From Crossaster papposus (Eukaryota; Echinodermata; Asteroidea; Velatida; Solasteridae): DNA of 64,000 nt. A program made the translations under genes and the position numbers. The stretch covers positions 248,001 through 312,000 of the forward strand of contig JBAIAA010000751.1 in assembly GCA_037893245.1 (NCBI GenBank), read 5' to 3'. Positions 22,160 through 31,486 of the stretch are shown piece after piece (positions within the stretch are counted from its first letter, which is position 1; the number at the start of each line of letters is the position of its first letter). The notes under the pieces are model-generated. The model had not been told where the DNA came from, made no database searches, and saw only the letters and a list, made by a program, of their open reading frames with translations.

Positions 22160-22300
22160 CATTAACTCTAGATATGGCATTTTTATTGTTTATATTTTCG
22201 CCAGTGGCAAAATGCAATCGATTCCGAGTAGAATTGCGATTCCTTAGCGGAATCGGAATCGATTCCGAAAATGCTTGAGTCTCCCACCACTAGTGCGTAT

Positions 22301-23634
22301 CTATGGTGGCCCCGAAGGGACGTCAGAGACGCGAATTTCATTTACGATATCACATACTTTTTTACGACATCACAAACCTTTGTTTACGACATCACATATT
22401 TTTGTTACGACATCACACATATTTGTTTACGACATTACATATGTTTTTTAACGACATCACATATTTGTTTACGACATCACATACATTTTGTTTATGACAT
22501 CTCATATTAAATTTACGACATCACAAACTTCTATGTACGACATCTCATATTTATTTACGACAACTCATATTGCATTTACGACATCACACAATTTTTCACG
22601 ACTTTTTATTTACGACATGCATGCAAGTCATGATTTGTTTTGTCGCGAATTTGTTACTATTAGCTTAGGGCGTCGCGGCTGACCCCGCGGACTCGATGTT
22701 TGCTTGAGCTGGTAATTTGCATTTCTTTCTTCTTCTGAGACTAGTATTTAAGCACAACCGCGGTGAGATTATGGAGGCTCGTAGTGACGACCCACGTTCA
22801 AAAGTAGGTTAGTTTTGTTTTGTTTTTAATGGTTGACTACAAATTAAATAACATCAGTCGTTATCTCTTCATTAAATCTTGCCAGTGCATTTTATTCTCG
22901 TTAAAACAATTGTGCCCCTTTTCTTCAGCAGATCGAAGACATCCTTCGGGGGATGGGATTGGAAGTTTTGATTCTCATTGTTATATTCGCCAATTAGTAT
23001 CTCCTGCTCAGTGTGGGCATGATTGTAATAATCTGTAACGGAACTCACAAAAAAAGTAAAATTCAATATTTTATAACAATCTCATAATATAAAAGTGCCA
23101 TCATTTTAATGTCCGTTATACTCAATAATGCAATTTACCAGCGCAAGCAAACACCGAGAGCACAGGGTCAGCTGCGACGCCCTTAGCTACTAGTAAACAA
23201 ATTCGCGACAAAAAAATCACGAAGCTTGCATGCATGTCGTGAATAAGAAGTCGCAAAATTTGTTGTGATGTCGTAAATGCACTATGTGATGTCGTACATA
23301 CAAGTTTGTGATGTCGTAAATTTAATATATGATGTCGTAAAAAAAATTGTTAAGGCGAAAACAAATATGGGATGTCGTTAACAAACTTATGTGATGTCGT
23401 AAATAAATAAGTGATGTCGTACAAAAATCTGGGATGTCGTACCAAAAAAAAACAGTTGTGATGTCGTAAAAAAAATGGTGATGTCGTAAACAAAATGGTG
23501 ATGTCATAAACAAAATGTGAGATGTCGTGAACAAATATGTGTGATGTCGTTAAAAAATTATGTGATGTCGTAAAACAGTATGTGATGTCGTAAATGAAAT
23601 TCGGGTCTTTGATGTCCCTTCAGGGCCACCATAG
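22301..23634. mobile_element. DNA transposon, non-autonomous, CTATGGTGGCCC ends (member 2)
   Basis: Left end CTATGGTGGCCCCGAAGGGA and right end TCCCTTCAGGGCCACCATAG match member 1. The subterminal repeats are different: TTACGACATCACATA units on the left and their reverse complement on the right. Arms of about 430 bp continue through TCGCGAATTTGTTACTA and GGGCGTCGC..CTGACCC. The interior (22730-23130) is unpaired and has no transposase. Confidence 0.88.
22747..22808 (+). other. Possible first exon remnant inside transposon member 2
   Basis: GTATTTAAGC resembles a TATA box. About 20 bases on there is ATGGAGGCTCG, then a short open stretch (MEARSDDPRS) that runs into AAAAGTAGGT, a donor-like sequence. 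The arrangement is what is left if an autonomous element's transposase gene were deleted after its first exon. Speculative. Confidence 0.2.
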
Positions 23635-23684
23635 ATTCTAAAATTTGTATGTTTTATTTTGAAGAAAAAACATCACTGTCTTGA

Positions 23685-23703
23685 GTGGGGGGGGGGGGGG
23701 GGG
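23685..23703. repeat. G homopolymer
   Basis: About 19 consecutive G, just beyond the right end of transposon member 2. Confidence 0.9.
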
Positions 23704-24125
23704 GTATTTCAGTCTTAAGAATCCCGGTAATCTGCATACCACATTTTAGTTGGAATCAATGAATTTTTTTAAATAATGAAACACGAACTAATTTTTGGTT
23801 TGTCAGATCGATGGTAACCAAAAATTTCAATTTAAAATTAAATCTATTTATTGAGTGAAACAAACAAGTATTAACTGATATCTTTAACCAGTTCGCGTCG
23901 GATGGCGCGTACCGGTTCCCACGAATGCTGGCCTGAAACCGTCTCAGATCTAATCCCGCGCCTGGGCCCGGTGAATGTCAAAATAATCCCGGCGCGAACT
24001 GGTTAAAAAGCACAAAGGTAGATTTTATTGTGAAAGGTATAATCTCTGCCCGTGATAGACAATATGGCTTTACAAATATACAGCTACAAATTACAAGTAT
24101 ATAAGAAGCATGCATTTATTTATCT
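23703..24125 (-). repeat. Dispersed copy of the GPCR-array spacer, inverted
   Basis: Read on the minus strand this matches the spacer of the GPCR units (compare 45290-45725): ATACTTGTAATTTGTAG, GACAG..TTTCACAATAAAATC, the TTAA-type MITE at 23884-24006, GTTTCACTCAATAAATAG, TGGTTACCATC and TGTGGTATGCAGATTACCGG. Similarity on both sides of the MITE shows that more than the MITE is shared. Confidence 0.75.
23884..24006. mobile_element. TTAA-type MITE (TTAACCAGTTCGCG ends)
   Basis: Flanked by TTAA on both sides, with TIRs CCAGTTCGCGTCGG and CCGGCGCGAACTGG. TTAA target sites and CC-starting ends suggest piggyBac-type mobilisation (inference). Confidence 0.8.
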
Positions 24126-24349
24126 ATTTATTTCTTATTTACCATGGGTAATCGTTTCAGTGGATCACTGTTTTTCGAAGGTGTCCAGCAGCTACAAACA
24201 TTTGAAAGTATAAAAGTACAAATATTAAACAGTAAAAACATTAAATAAAACAAATATTTAAAACAGTAAATGAACATTTTTTTCCTTTTTTCTCGCCTTC
24301 TCCTTTTCTTCTTTCTTTCCCAAAAAGTACCATATTATACCATAAATAT

Positions 24350-25022
24350 TAAGATATCAAGGGCGGCGTCGGTCTGTGTGGGTGGAGGAAGAGGTACAGC
24401 CTGGCTGGACTGGTGCAGCAGCAGCAGGCGGAAGCGGGTGTCCCTCGTCGTCGTACGTACGTCTTCGTCCTGGTCCACGTCGATGACTATTAGCTGCTGG
24501 TGCTGCTGGTGCTGCTGGCGGCAGGGGGTCCACTCGCCACCACGCATTGGGGTCAATCGGGTCTGTCTTGTAGCCACGGTGAGTGGTGTAACCCAGCAGT
24601 GACTTGAGGTCTCCAATTATGATCTTCTTTTCTGCCAGGTGGATGGGGCGTCTGTGTGCCACGTCTTTGACTACTCCAGAGTGCCGGAGAGAAGGGTGGC
24701 TGCCTGTTCGATGAGGCGGCCTGTTCGCTGGATGTACTCAACCGTCGTTAGCCTCCGCTTCACAACCAAACAGGGCTGAAGGAGCTGGTCCAACTCCTGG
24801 GGCCTCCTTCGCAAGAACTCGGCGACGGCTAGTGCGAGTGTCATGGCGGCGATGGTGGCCTCGAACCGGATGCCTCCTAGAATGAAGGTGGGAGTATGCG
24901 CACATCCGGCGGTAGATGGTTCTGAATGTTCCTGACCTTGAGAGCAGCAGACCTGGTGTCGGTAGCAGATGACATACCGAATTAGTGGGAGGTCTGAAGG
25001 AAGTGGAATGCCTCATTATAGA
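24350..25022 (-). pseudogene. Broken coding remnant, downstream part, family unknown
   Basis: The minus strand has protein-like stretches in changing frames: a helical block (FEATIAAMTLALAVAEFLRR, VVKRRLTTVEYIQRTGRLIE) ending in TAG, then AEKKIIIGDLKSLLGYTTHR and DPIDPNAWWRVDP followed by a Pro/Ala/Arg-rich tail. GC content is far above the surroundings (plus-strand 24360-25000). Stops and shifts separate the pieces. With 27483-28139 it looks like one former gene split by an LTR element. I do not recognise the family; a viral or large-transposon origin is possible. Confidence 0.55.
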
Positions 25023-25600
25023 TGTAACCGGCGAAATATTTCAATGATGTTTTTCAGCAACCTTTAATCTTTATTTTAAATTTAAGTGATAAACTGTATG
25101 TTAGTGTTTTTGAACATTTTACAATTTATTAGCTTTTTGACATATTCTGGATCTATTTTATTTCCAAGTATAAATCGATATTTTCATTATACATTGTACA
25201 GGTGCATAACCTATACTAGAGCCACTGTGAGAAAATCTTATCTTTGCCCTCCCAGGGTCGCAACCACATTCCAATCCTCTAAGTAATCAAGACCATACCC
25301 ACTGCCCCCAACTCATTATTATTCATTAGGTTTTCTAGTTACTCTTGTTTATTGCCCCTTGTAATCCCTTGATAGTTGCCCAGGAATGCGAGGCACAGGC
25401 CCACACATCCTTGTGGTCAAATAGTTCAGTCTTGAAGTGGCCACTGACACGAACACACATTATTTAAAGTCTTCTGTGTTTAGAAAGTTTTCCTACAGCG
25501 CTGGCTGCGCACAGCCGCCATGCATGCCACTGATGATGATCATGAAGGAATAAAAACCATGAATTCAAGACTTGAAGAGCCTGTTGTTCCATCTGTCACA
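25023..25600 (+). mobile_element. LTR element: left LTR
   Basis: 578 bp, begins TGTAACCGGCG and ends ATCTGTCACA (TG..CA). Identical in my reading to 26905-27482. It includes TATTTAAAGTC and an AATAAA at 25549-25554 that could serve as a poly(A) signal. The LTR strand is assigned from the internal zinc-knuckle sequence. Confidence 0.8.
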
Positions 25601-26904
25601 AGCGTCGTAGACAGGATCAAGTCGAATTATCAGTGGCCTGGCAACGTGGCCAGCGCTGCAACATTGAACTATGGAGGAATGAAGTTGAACGGCCCGCCAA
25701 ATTAAACCCCAGCAGGACCATGCACATACTGCAGTTCTAGAGCACGATACCACTACCAGACATGCCAGAAGGAAACAAAACTCAAGAAGGATCAGATCGG
25801 GAGCACATACATGTATGTAGCAGAATAACCTGGGTGGAGAGCAAAGTGCAGTGAGGACAGGAATTGATGTCTGGAACCATCTACATGGAGGGTGCGTTGA
25901 AGCTGAACTATTACCCATCAAGGGATTCAACTTTTGCAGCCATGCAGCTTGGGTCTACCTGAGACGAAGTTCAGGGCCCAGACATCATCACCATGATGCA
26001 GCTTGTGTCGGCCTGCCCCCACTGTTTTGACAACCTGGCTCAGCACATCGATGAAGAGAGGGCTGGAGTATGGCGTTAAAAGCACTGTCGCAGCCATCAT
26101 GGCCAGCGTTGATGAGGCAGGTACAGTTGGTGTTTGTGTTGGGAACCATCTACATGAAGTGCATGGTTGAACTGGCCCATCAAGGGATTCAACTTATGCA
26201 GCCAAGTAGCTTGGGTCTACTTGATTGTAGTTCAGGGCCCCAGCATCTGACTAACTGCTTTAAGATTCCCTACTTGGGATGCAGTGAACTTTAACGATCC
26301 TACTTCAGATAAGAGAGAGAGAGAGAGCTGAGAGGTACGCTGTCATCCATCTTCATGTCTGCTAACCCCGTGCTTTTGATGCACAATCCAGTAATAGTGC
26401 CCACATGAAGAACAGTCTGTTAATGACCCCCGACTCATACAAGCAGTGGAGACCCGGTACCCCATCACTATAATTAAATGAGTACCATCAGCCCAGTCAA
26501 CCCAACTCTTAACCCAAGGCTTGGACAAGCAGTGGAGACCCCATATCACTTGAACACTGAACACTAACTTCATCATGTCCATACTTTAACCAGGAACACT
26601 GAACTGCACTACATGCAAATATAATAACTCCATGGTTAACGTTAATTAGGCCTTTGTTTATAGAAAGTCAATTTGTTTGGTTTTTGTTTTCACATTTGTA
26701 TATACATTGTATGAGTTAGAATAATAGTACTTGCGAGTCTAGATGTTTCTGTAGTTTTCTGATTTGTTTAATGATATTAATCAGGCCTTTAATTTAGATG
26801 TATGTACCAATTGATTCTGAAGTTTTTGAAGCACAGTATAGCCCAAAATTGTTTTTTCACATAAGGTTGTTGGTGTGGAATCCAACAATTTAGCAGTGGA
26901 GAGA
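25601..26904 (+). mobile_element. LTR element: internal region, non-autonomous
   Basis: Only about 1.3 kb, without reverse transcriptase, RNase H or integrase. A frame entering from the LTR (VVDRIKSNYQWPGN) stops at TAA near 25704. Just past the stop, in the same frame, is CTYCSSRARYHYQTC, which looks like a Gag-type zinc knuckle. An internal duplication (ACCATCTACATG..CATCAAGGGATTCAACTT..CTTGGGTCTAC) occurs at about 25877-25985 and 26144-26245. (GA)n lies at 26312-26328. The purine-rich GCAGTGGAGAGA just before the right LTR could be the polypurine tract. Confidence 0.7.
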
Positions 26905-27482
26905 TGTAACCGGCGAAATATTTCAATGATGTTTTTCAGCAACCTTTAATCTTTATTTTAAATTTAAGTGATAAACTGTATGTTAGTGTTTTTGAACATT
27001 TTACAATTTATTAGCTTTTTGACATATTCTGGATCTATTTTATTTCCAAGTATAAATCGATATTTTCATTATACATTGTACAGGTGCATAACCTATACTA
27101 GAGCCACTGTGAGAAAATCTTATCTTTGCCCTCCCAGGGTCGCAACCACATTCCAATCCTCTAAGTAATCAAGACCATACCCACTGCCCCCAACTCATTA
27201 TTATTCATTAGGTTTTCTAGTTACTCTTGTTTATTGCCCCTTGTAATCCCTTGATAGTTGCCCAGGAATGCGAGGCACAGGCCCACACATCCTTGTGGTC
27301 AAATAGTTCAGTCTTGAAGTGGCCACTGACACGAACACACATTATTTAAAGTCTTCTGTGTTTAGAAAGTTTTCCTACAGCGCTGGCTGCGCACAGCCGC
27401 CATGCATGCCACTGATGATGATCATGAAGGAATAAAAACCATGAATTCAAGACTTGAAGAGCCTGTTGTTCCATCTGTCACA
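26905..27482 (+). mobile_element. LTR element: right LTR
   Basis: Direct repeat of the left LTR at an offset of 1,882 bp with no difference noticed, implying a recent insertion. Flanking bases are TCTA-like on one side and TGTA-like on the other when read on the minus strand, so a 4-bp target duplication is possible but imperfect. Confidence 0.8.
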
Positions 27483-28139
27483 TACACCTTCACAACTGGC
27501 ATAGCTGGGTCGGCAAGTTGAATGTTCAAAGTTACCCCGTGGTTCACAAGAGGTGACGGTCATGTTGTCAAATATGGCGTGTATGTGGGATACATGTCCA
27601 CGGCAACTTCTCTAGGCAGCCGGAACGGAAGCGGTAGTCCACACGTAGCACGTAATAAATGCTCGAGTCGTACAGGACGTGAAGGCTACGTCAAACCTGT
27701 TGGGAGGGTAGCCTTGGTCCCAGACGGCGTTTCAGCGACTCACTACTTGGTGTACATCAGGGAAGGTCCCGATTGCAGCCTTCATCCCAAAATTGACGGC
27801 CCGGATGAATGGCACGTGCGCTGCTCGGAGAGCCTGGAGAGAGGTGGGGGTAGGCACGCCGATTCCCTGGCCGCGCACCAGGTAGTCGTTGATGTCCTCT
27901 TCAGAGGGTACGAAGTAATGGTGTAGGTCGTACATGGCGTCGCTCATTTGCCGCTTTAGATTTGGAGTGCGATGGGCCTCTACAATACATTGATAGTAGC
28001 TGAGGCAACACATGTCGAGACCAGCAGGGTAACCATTTCGTCGGAATGGCCGTAGCTTCGAAGTAGAGAGCTGAACGGTGTGCCCAAGCAGGGCAGTTAG
28101 TGCAGTTAGGGTGTCGCGCAGTAATTTACCAGCCTGCAT
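27483..28139 (-). pseudogene. Broken coding remnant, upstream part, family unknown
   Basis: The minus strand from 28139 has an open stretch of 135 codons (MQAGKLLRDTLTALTALLG.., ..YDLHHYFVPSEEDINDYLVR..) ending at 27732. Codon choice looks protein-like, and similar bits continue in other frames to 27483 (VAVDMYPTYTPYLTT). GC-rich like 24350-25022. At 28139 a methionine is available and the sequence upstream turns AT-rich, so the start may be real. No family recognised. The LTR element lies directly downstream of it. Confidence 0.55.
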
Positions 28140-28214
28140 TTTAAAAATTGAAGCAAATTCACTGTTTATTCCCTAAATAAAAAGGTATTTATTAATGAAT
28201 AACATAATAAGGAA

Positions 28215-28330
28215 TAACAGTGTCATTCACTGCATTATAATTGACCGGGTTGGGCGATGACTTATTACCATTGGTCATCGCCCAACCCGGTAAATTATAC
28301 GCAGTAATGACCGGGTCCTCACCCTGTTAT
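28215..28330. mobile_element. Hairpin MITE (GACCGGGTTGGGCGATGACC arms)
   Basis: AACAGTGTCATTCACTGC..ATAATTGACCGGGTTGGGCG on the left mirrors CGCCCAACCCGGTAAATTAT..GCAGTAATGACCGGGTCCTC on the right, around a loop of about 15 bp. The ends match the edge of the minisatellite at 6320-6505. Confidence 0.85.
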
Positions 28331-28481
28331 GCCCTAACTAATGATCCAGAATAGACGGATGCTGAGATTCCAATGCAGGAAAGCAGTTTATGCATTCAGA
28401 ACTTTACGAATAGTGCTCAAATGGTACAAGATCATGAACTCACAGTTGTTTTGGGAACATGTGTACTTGGGTGATATTTCA

Positions 28482-28597
28482 GTTTAACCCTTTCGCACCG
28501 TGGGCATGGTGGGGCTCGCACTGTGAGCCATAGAAAACAACTGTAGGCCTATCTATGCCCCCAGTCATCACAGTGTGAGCCCATTGTGCGAGGTTAA
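28482..28597. repeat. Short palindromic element (about 115 bp)
   Basis: GTTTAACCCTTTCGCACCGTGGGC..GCACTGTGAGCC pairs with CACAGTGTGAGCCCATTGTGCGAGGTTAAAC. Probably a foldback MITE. Confidence 0.75.
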
Positions 28598-28667
28598 ACA
28601 GTACTTGTGTGATGTCCCCAATCATACAGCATGGTGTGACGATCATACTGACAAAATCAAATGTTGG

Positions 28668-28752
28668 TTAACCAGTTCGCGCCGGGATTATTCTACATTA
28701 CAGGCCCATACTTTTTATGGAGGATTTTTTATGGGGGGGGGGGGGGGGGGGG
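28668..28752. repeat. TTAA-type MITE stub and G homopolymer
   Basis: TTAACCAGTTCGCGCCGGGATTA at 28668-28690 is one end of the family. The rest is missing and a run of about 20 G follows at 28733-28752. Confidence 0.6.
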
Positions 28753-28934
28753 CTGCGAATTTGTATGATGGGACCAAAAATTGAACCAAAATTTGTCGTG
28801 TGCCAGTACCATTATTTCTACATCAAAATACCATTATTTACCCCGGAAAATTTGAACCTTTTGGTAATTTTTTTTTTATATCATGATTTCCCACACTATG
28901 TGCTCATTATCATTACCACTCTTTTTCTGTTGAA

Positions 28935-29160
28935 AAGTATTGTAATTTATTGGGGAGTCAGGTTGGCGTTTTGGTTTTTTTGTCAATGCCTTTCACCGCT
29001 GTGACCCTGGTTCGAATGCCCACCTGGGCCAATATGTGGATAGGGTTTTTAGTCCCTGCCTGATTACGTGGGTTTTTCTCAAAATGTTCTTCTGGGGTTT
29101 TCTTCCAACCTCTAAAACTGTAGTTTCTTCACATTGTCTTCACGTTACTGGGACCAATGG
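28935..29160 (+). mobile_element. tRNA-derived SINE, probably 5' damaged
   Basis: GGTTCGAATGCC (29008-29019) fits an RNA polymerase III B box; the A box upstream is poor. The body ATGTGGATAGGGTTTTTAGT..TACGTGGGTTTTTCTC..TTTTCTTCCAACCTCTAAAA resembles conserved SINE core blocks of invertebrates. Different family from 20446-20796. Confidence 0.55.
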
Positions 29161-29421
29161 GAGATCAGTGAGTTACACTGAATAGGCTACCCAGTTGAAA
29201 TAAGATACACGCTCTTTTGATTTTCTTTGTTTTCCAATATTTGTCATTATATATATTTTTTTCATTTAGGCCTAAATTGTAACATATCTGCAATTTGGCC
29301 GTTTATCCACAAGATGTATAAAAATTTTAAAAAATCCAATCCAAAATGTGTTTTTATTGTGTTATGAAATAAAGACATCACAATGTCGACATTTGTTTAT
29401 TGCCGCAACAATCTGGTGTGT

Positions 29422-29656
29422 GGTCCCATGGCCCAATCCTACTAGTCAAACAGTAGGGATATATCCTCCCCATCCCCAATCCTTGAGGACATCGTACTTG
29501 AGGTCCCATGACCTAATCCCACTAGTCAAACAGTAGGATATATCCTCCCCATCCCCTATCCTTGAGGACATCGTACTTGAGGTCCCATGGCCCAATTCCA
29601 CTAGTCAAACAGTAGGGATATATCCTTCCCATCTCCTATCCTTGAGGACATCATGT
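29422..29656. repeat. Three tandem copies of an 80-bp unit
   Basis: GGTCCCATGRCCYAATYCYA begins at 29422, 29502 and 29581. Each unit contains CTAGTCAAACAGTAGG, ATATATCCTCCCC and CCTTGAGGACATC. Function unknown. Confidence 0.9.
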
Positions 29657-29867
29657 CACATTATACCTTGTGTGGAAAAATTTTGTTTTCTTTAATATTA
29701 CAGCCTAAAACAGCACATCTGTGCCAATGTCAACTGTGAAATTCTATTGTCTACTTTGTGTTGTAAGCTGTCAAAATAAAGAACAAAAGTACTTTACCAT
29801 ATCTTTTACAAAATACTATGGGGAAAAATAAAGAAGCTTTTGCTTTTACTTTCAACTACATATTTCT

Positions 29868-30112
29868 CAAGGTCATGTATTCCCTGTGAGTATAAAACTG
29901 GAGTGATCTTGAAATACGGCAAACCACTCTTTGCTGCATCTGAACAAAAATGTTGGACATGAAGAACAATGCTACACTGTACATGAAATATGGGTGACTG
30001 CTACCAAGACAGCTCTACTCTATCAATAGAAGTACTTCTGAAGCATCTGATGAACTTTGACAAGAAATACAGAATTGATCAAGTAATACGGTTAAGTGCT
30101 AAAATCATTGTT
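29868..30112 (+). pseudogene. Fossil 5' end of a GPCR-array gene
   Basis: Matches the proximal promoter and first about 45 codons of the array genes: GTATAAAACTGGAG (29890), ATGTTGGACATGAAG, CTACACTGTACATGA, GACAGCTCTACTCTATCAAT, AAGCATCTGATGAACTTTGA, GATCAAGTAATACGGTTAAG. Several indels break the frame. It stops at the position where TM1 begins and the promoter of copy 1 follows directly. It marks the left edge of the array. Confidence 0.85.
29891..29897 (+). promoter_or_regulatory. TATA box of the fossil unit
   Basis: TATAAAA in the context conserved across the array (AGTATAAAACTGGAG). Confidence 0.6.
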
Positions 30113-30183
30113 ATATTCTCATTAGTAAAAAAAATGGAGCAATCTTGAAATAAGACAAACGCGCTTCGCTCTATCTGCAGAAA

Positions 30184-30225
30184 ATGTTGGATGCAGCTCC
30201 AAGCTACACTACACATGATGGGTGA
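30184..30225 (+). other. Short upstream ORF overlapping the GPCR start, copy 1
   Basis: ATG TTG GAT GCA.. runs 14 codons to TGA and overlaps the receptor ATG at 30191 in another frame. The same arrangement is present in all six copies (extended by one codon in copy 2). It could lower translation of the receptor or reflect shared descent only. Confidence 0.55.
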
Positions 30226-31486
30226 TGGCTACAAAGACAACTCCACTCTATTGAAGGAAGTAAACAAGCATCTTGAGAGCTATTTCAAAAGTGATGACAG
30301 AACCCATCAAATAATATGGTTAAGTACTGAAATCATTGCACCAATCGGCATCCTCTTAAACTTTGTGTTTCTCTTCACAGTCATTCGAGTGAAGTCCATG
30401 CGTACAATCATCAATATCTACTTATCCAATCTGGCTGTAGCTGACTCAGCCTTCCTTACAAGTGACTTTATATTTGCATTGTGTTCTCCCATCAAGTACA
30501 ACGTTCTTGCTCAAAAAGTATTGGTAGTTGTCAGATACACGCTTCTTGCCGTTTCTAATTTCTTTGTGGTCACCATAGCAGCTGAGAGATTCTCGGCAGT
30601 GCGTAATCCTCTGACACACAAAGAAAAAGCCTCTAAATCCCGAGCAGCAAAGATATCAGCAGGAGTATGGGTGCCTACAATTATTGTTGGTGTGATTCTG
30701 ATATTTTTATCAGAGACTATCATTGAGGATGTTGTTATTTGGATTAATTACATTATTGCCAATGTTTGCTTGATAGCAACTCTTGCTTTGTACATCTATG
30801 TGGTAGTGAAAGTGCGCAGACAATCAGCCCTGTTGCCAAACCGTCCCAAGCGAGCAGGCAAGGTCCTCTGTATGGTGATCATCAATACTGCTGTTTTCTT
30901 CATTTTGAACTCAATACGCAGTGCATTGTTAATTCTTGTAATTGTGCAAAGCAAGAGTTTCATACATAGGCGTACATATTCACAGGCTGTTGATTTTCTA
31001 CAAAATGCAGAAAAACTTAACATTCTGACTATTTGTAATACAATTTTTGAACATTTCAATAGTTCAATCAATTCCCTGGTCTACAGTGCCACAAACGCAG
31101 ACTATCGTGCAGCTGTAGTCAAGGATTTCTCATTCCTCAAACTGTGCTGTCGTTGCTGCCCAAGACAGAATCCCAGCCAACCATCGCAGCCAGGAAAGCA
31201 GATTGAGCTTCGTGTGATTCCACAGGCAGAAAATGACCAAGAGCACCATGCTGCCAGGCCAAGCAGCAGCAAGCCACCAAGCCAAGGGCGCGCACAACAC
31301 CCAGAGAGTAAGCAGTCACTGGACAGCTGTCAAGAACAATGTTCCAGACAAAGCAGCAGCAGGTTATTCACGCCCAGTCAACAACATGTTGAAGTGCATG
31401 TTGAGGTACATGCAGAACCAGCGGGGACCCCAGCGCTTGCAAGTTCGAATCGGGAACAATGCTCTAGTATAGTAAAGTCTGACTGA
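30191..31486 (+). CDS. Intronless class A (rhodopsin-like) GPCR, array copy 1, intact
   Basis: 431 residues in a single exon. N-terminus has an N-glycosylation site (NST, 17-19). TM1 about 44-68 with N57; TM2 with LSNLAVAD (D85); TM3 ends in ERF (132-134) where DRY is usual; TM4 about 155-175; TM5 about 184-207; TM6 about 224-252; TM7 about 275-300 ends in NSLVY in place of NPxxY. CCRCC (319-323) after helix 8 may be palmitoylated. The long Ser/Gln-rich tail has repeats. The TM3/ECL2 cysteine pair and the CWxP motif of TM6 are not seen. Plasma-membrane receptor; ligand unknown. Local expansions like this in echinoderms are thought to be chemosensory (inference). The TATA box of this copy is degraded. 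Confidence 0.88.
   Translation: MQLQATLHMMGDGYKDNSTLLKEVNKHLESYFKSDDRTHQIIWLSTEIIAPIGILLNFVFLFTVIRVKSMRTIINIYLSNLAVADSAFLTSDFIFALCSPIKYNVLAQKVLVVVRYTLLAVSNFFVVTIAAERFSAVRNPLTHKEKASKSRAAKISAGVWVPTIIVGVILIFLSETIIEDVVIWINYIIANVCLIATLALYIYVVVKVRRQSALLPNRPKRAGKVLCMVIINTAVFFILNSIRSALLILVIVQSKSFIHRRTYSQAVDFLQNAEKLNILTICNTIFEHFNSSINSLVYSATNADYRAAVVKDFSFLKLCCRCCPRQNPSQPSQPGKQIELRVIPQAENDQEHHAARPSSSKPPSQGRAQHPESKQSLDSCQEQCSRQSSSRLFTPSQQHVEVHVEVHAEPAGTPALASSNREQCSSIVKSD

Noticed and set aside
21044..23534. Cys/His-rich frames (CDIADFIAHFC, TTSHICLRHH) resembling metal-binding proteins
   Set aside because: By-products of GCGATATTGCAG and ACGACATCACAT tandem units inside transposon arms.
27522..27926. 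134-codon plus-strand frame
   Set aside because: Overlaps the minus-strand remnant, which has the more protein-like composition; no recognisable motif.
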